Source: an uncultured Chitinophagaceae bacterium (GTDB lineage: Bacteria > Bacteroidota > Bacteroidia > Chitinophagales > Chitinophagaceae). Taken from it: a stretch of DNA of 6,691 bases. Below the pieces are notes generated by a model. The model searched no databases, was not told the DNA's origin, and saw nothing but the letters and a program-made list of their open reading frames with translations. The translations under genes and the position numbers were made by a program. Each line of letters starts with the position of its first letter. Position 1 is the stretch's first letter. Below, piece after piece: positions 6,280 through 6,691 of this stretch. Location of the stretch: contig CAILAF010000302.1 in NCBI GenBank assembly GCA_903832075.1, positions 1 through 6,691 of the forward strand, written 5' to 3'.

Positions 6280-6549
6280 ATGAACAAAGCTGAATTGATT
6301 GCAAAGATTGCCGAAGATGCTGGCGTTACTAAAACACAAGCGAACGCTGCTTTGGATTCATTTGTAGAAGCAGTTACTAAAACTTTAAAAGGTGGTGGTA
6401 AAGTTACCTTGGTTGGTTTTGGAACTTTCTCAGTATCTAAACGTGCTGCTCGTACAGGTCGTAACCCGCAAACAGGTGCTGCGATTAAAATTAAAGCTAA
6501 AAAAGTTGCACGCTTTAAAGCAGGTAAAGAATTGAGTGGTAAACTTTAA
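6280..6549 (+). CDS. hup: HU-family DNA-binding protein
   Basis: The protein has 89 residues; the family usually has about 90. It begins MNKAELIAKIAEDAG, the N-terminal helix pair of the dimerisation core. VTLVGFGTFSV (42-52) is the conserved start of the beta saddle. GRNPQTG (60-66) carries the proline (Pro63) that intercalates at the tip of the DNA-binding arm. KVARFKAGKELSGKL (75-89) is the usual C-terminal end. HU dimers bind and bend DNA without strong sequence preference and compact the nucleoid. Use of CGT for arginine and GGT for glycine suggests high expression, in keeping with the consensus promoter and strong terminator that bracket this single-gene unit. Whether it is the main HU or one of several paralogues cannot be told from this window. 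No extra C-terminal lysine-rich tail is present. Confidence 0.96.
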   Translation: MNKAELIAKIAEDAGVTKTQANAALDSFVEAVTKTLKGGGKVTLVGFGTFSVSKRAARTGRNPQTGAAIKIKAKKVARFKAGKELSGKL

Positions 6550-6566
6550 TTCTTACAAAGCGAATT

Positions 6567-6599
6567 AAAAGTCCCGCTACTTCGGCGGGATTTTTTATT
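6567..6599 (+). terminator. Intrinsic terminator of the HU gene
   Basis: TCCCGC (6572-6577) pairs with GCGGGA (6585-6590) around a 7-nt loop, TACTTCG. The stem extends outward by a G-T and four A-T pairs (6567-6571 with 6591-6595). A T-rich tract follows. An alternative inner fold closes a C(TTCG)G tetraloop at 6580-6585. It begins 17 bp after the HU stop. The A-run on the left side means it could also work weakly on the minus strand. Confidence 0.92.
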
Positions 6600-6603
6600 T
6601 TTG
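6596..6603 (+). promoter_or_regulatory. Candidate -7 box of the THX gene
   Basis: TATTTTTG matches TAnnTTTG exactly and begins inside the T-tract of the HU terminator. Position 18 nt upstream falls in the terminator stem (CCGC), so there is no -33 TTTG match. The predicted leader is about 25 nt and A-rich. Confidence 0.45.
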
Positions 6604-6635
6604 TGAAATATCTCAATCAACTAAAAAATAAAACA

Positions 6636-6691
6636 ATGGGCAGAGGTGACAAAAAAACAGCAAAAGGAAAACGTTTTAAAGGATCTTTTGG
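6636..6691 (+). CDS. 30S ribosomal protein THX (3' partial)
   Basis: The window ends after 18 full codons plus two bases. The translation, MGRGDKKTAKGKRFKGSF followed by a glycine codon start (GG), matches the beginning of the THX family, very small basic proteins (typically about 25 to 50 residues) with the pattern MG(K/R)GDKKTxxGKxxKGSxG. THX sits in the head of the 30S subunit, where it is thought to stabilise the 16S rRNA. The ATG is the first possible start and is preceded by an A-rich leader without a Shine-Dalgarno sequence, like the other genes here. About half or more of the gene lies outside the window. Confidence 0.88.
   Translation, partial: MGRGDKKTAKGKRFKGSF

Noticed and set aside
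1..6691. CRISPR arrays, tRNAs, rRNAs, insertion sequences or phage genes
   Set aside because: Reading both strands I saw no regularly spaced direct repeats, no cloverleaf with a T-loop consensus, and no transposase or integrase motifs.

Overview
The window comes from the chromosome of a low-GC member of the Bacteroidota. Four things point there. Two promoter candidates match or nearly match the Bacteroidota pattern (TTTG, about 18 nt, TAnnTTTG). Gene starts have A-rich leaders and no Shine-Dalgarno sequence. A DUF4286 protein and ribosomal protein THX are present. The exonuclease III, AsmA and MetH sequences are of the Bacteroidota type. Assignment below phylum (for example a Chitinophagales-like lineage) would be a guess. 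All genes look like ordinary chromosomal genes. I see no phage, transposase, CRISPR, rRNA or tRNA.

Layout. Positions 1-192 (+) are the last 63 codons of cobalamin-dependent methionine synthase (metH). It converges on a minus-strand block running from 4826 down to 209: a LOG-family phosphoribohydrolase, a 1037-residue AsmA-family membrane-anchored protein, and a small SAM-dependent methyltransferase with an N-terminal export signal. Gaps of 56 and 29 bp and no visible terminator between them suggest one transcript. A 79-bp divergent spacer (4827-4905) separates this block from a plus-strand pair: exonuclease III/AP endonuclease and, 2 bp after its stop, a DUF4286 protein of unknown function. 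A gene-free stretch of 295 bp (5985-6279) follows. It holds an imperfect hairpin, four alternately inverted copies of an 8-13 nt unit, and a textbook Bacteroidota promoter for the next gene, an HU-family DNA-binding protein (6280-6549). A strong intrinsic terminator ends the HU gene. The last 56 bases begin the gene for 30S ribosomal protein THX, whose likely -7 element lies in the T-tract of that terminator.

How the genes fit together. The plus-strand genes serve DNA repair (exonuclease III), chromosome packing (HU), translation (THX) and one-carbon metabolism (MetH). The minus-strand block combines nucleotide salvage or signalling (LOG) with envelope functions (AsmA, exported methyltransferase); a shared pathway is not evident. 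The least explained items are the alternating repeat at 6043-6183, the exported methyltransferase, and the tight xth-DUF4286 coupling. I found no clear new multi-gene system here.
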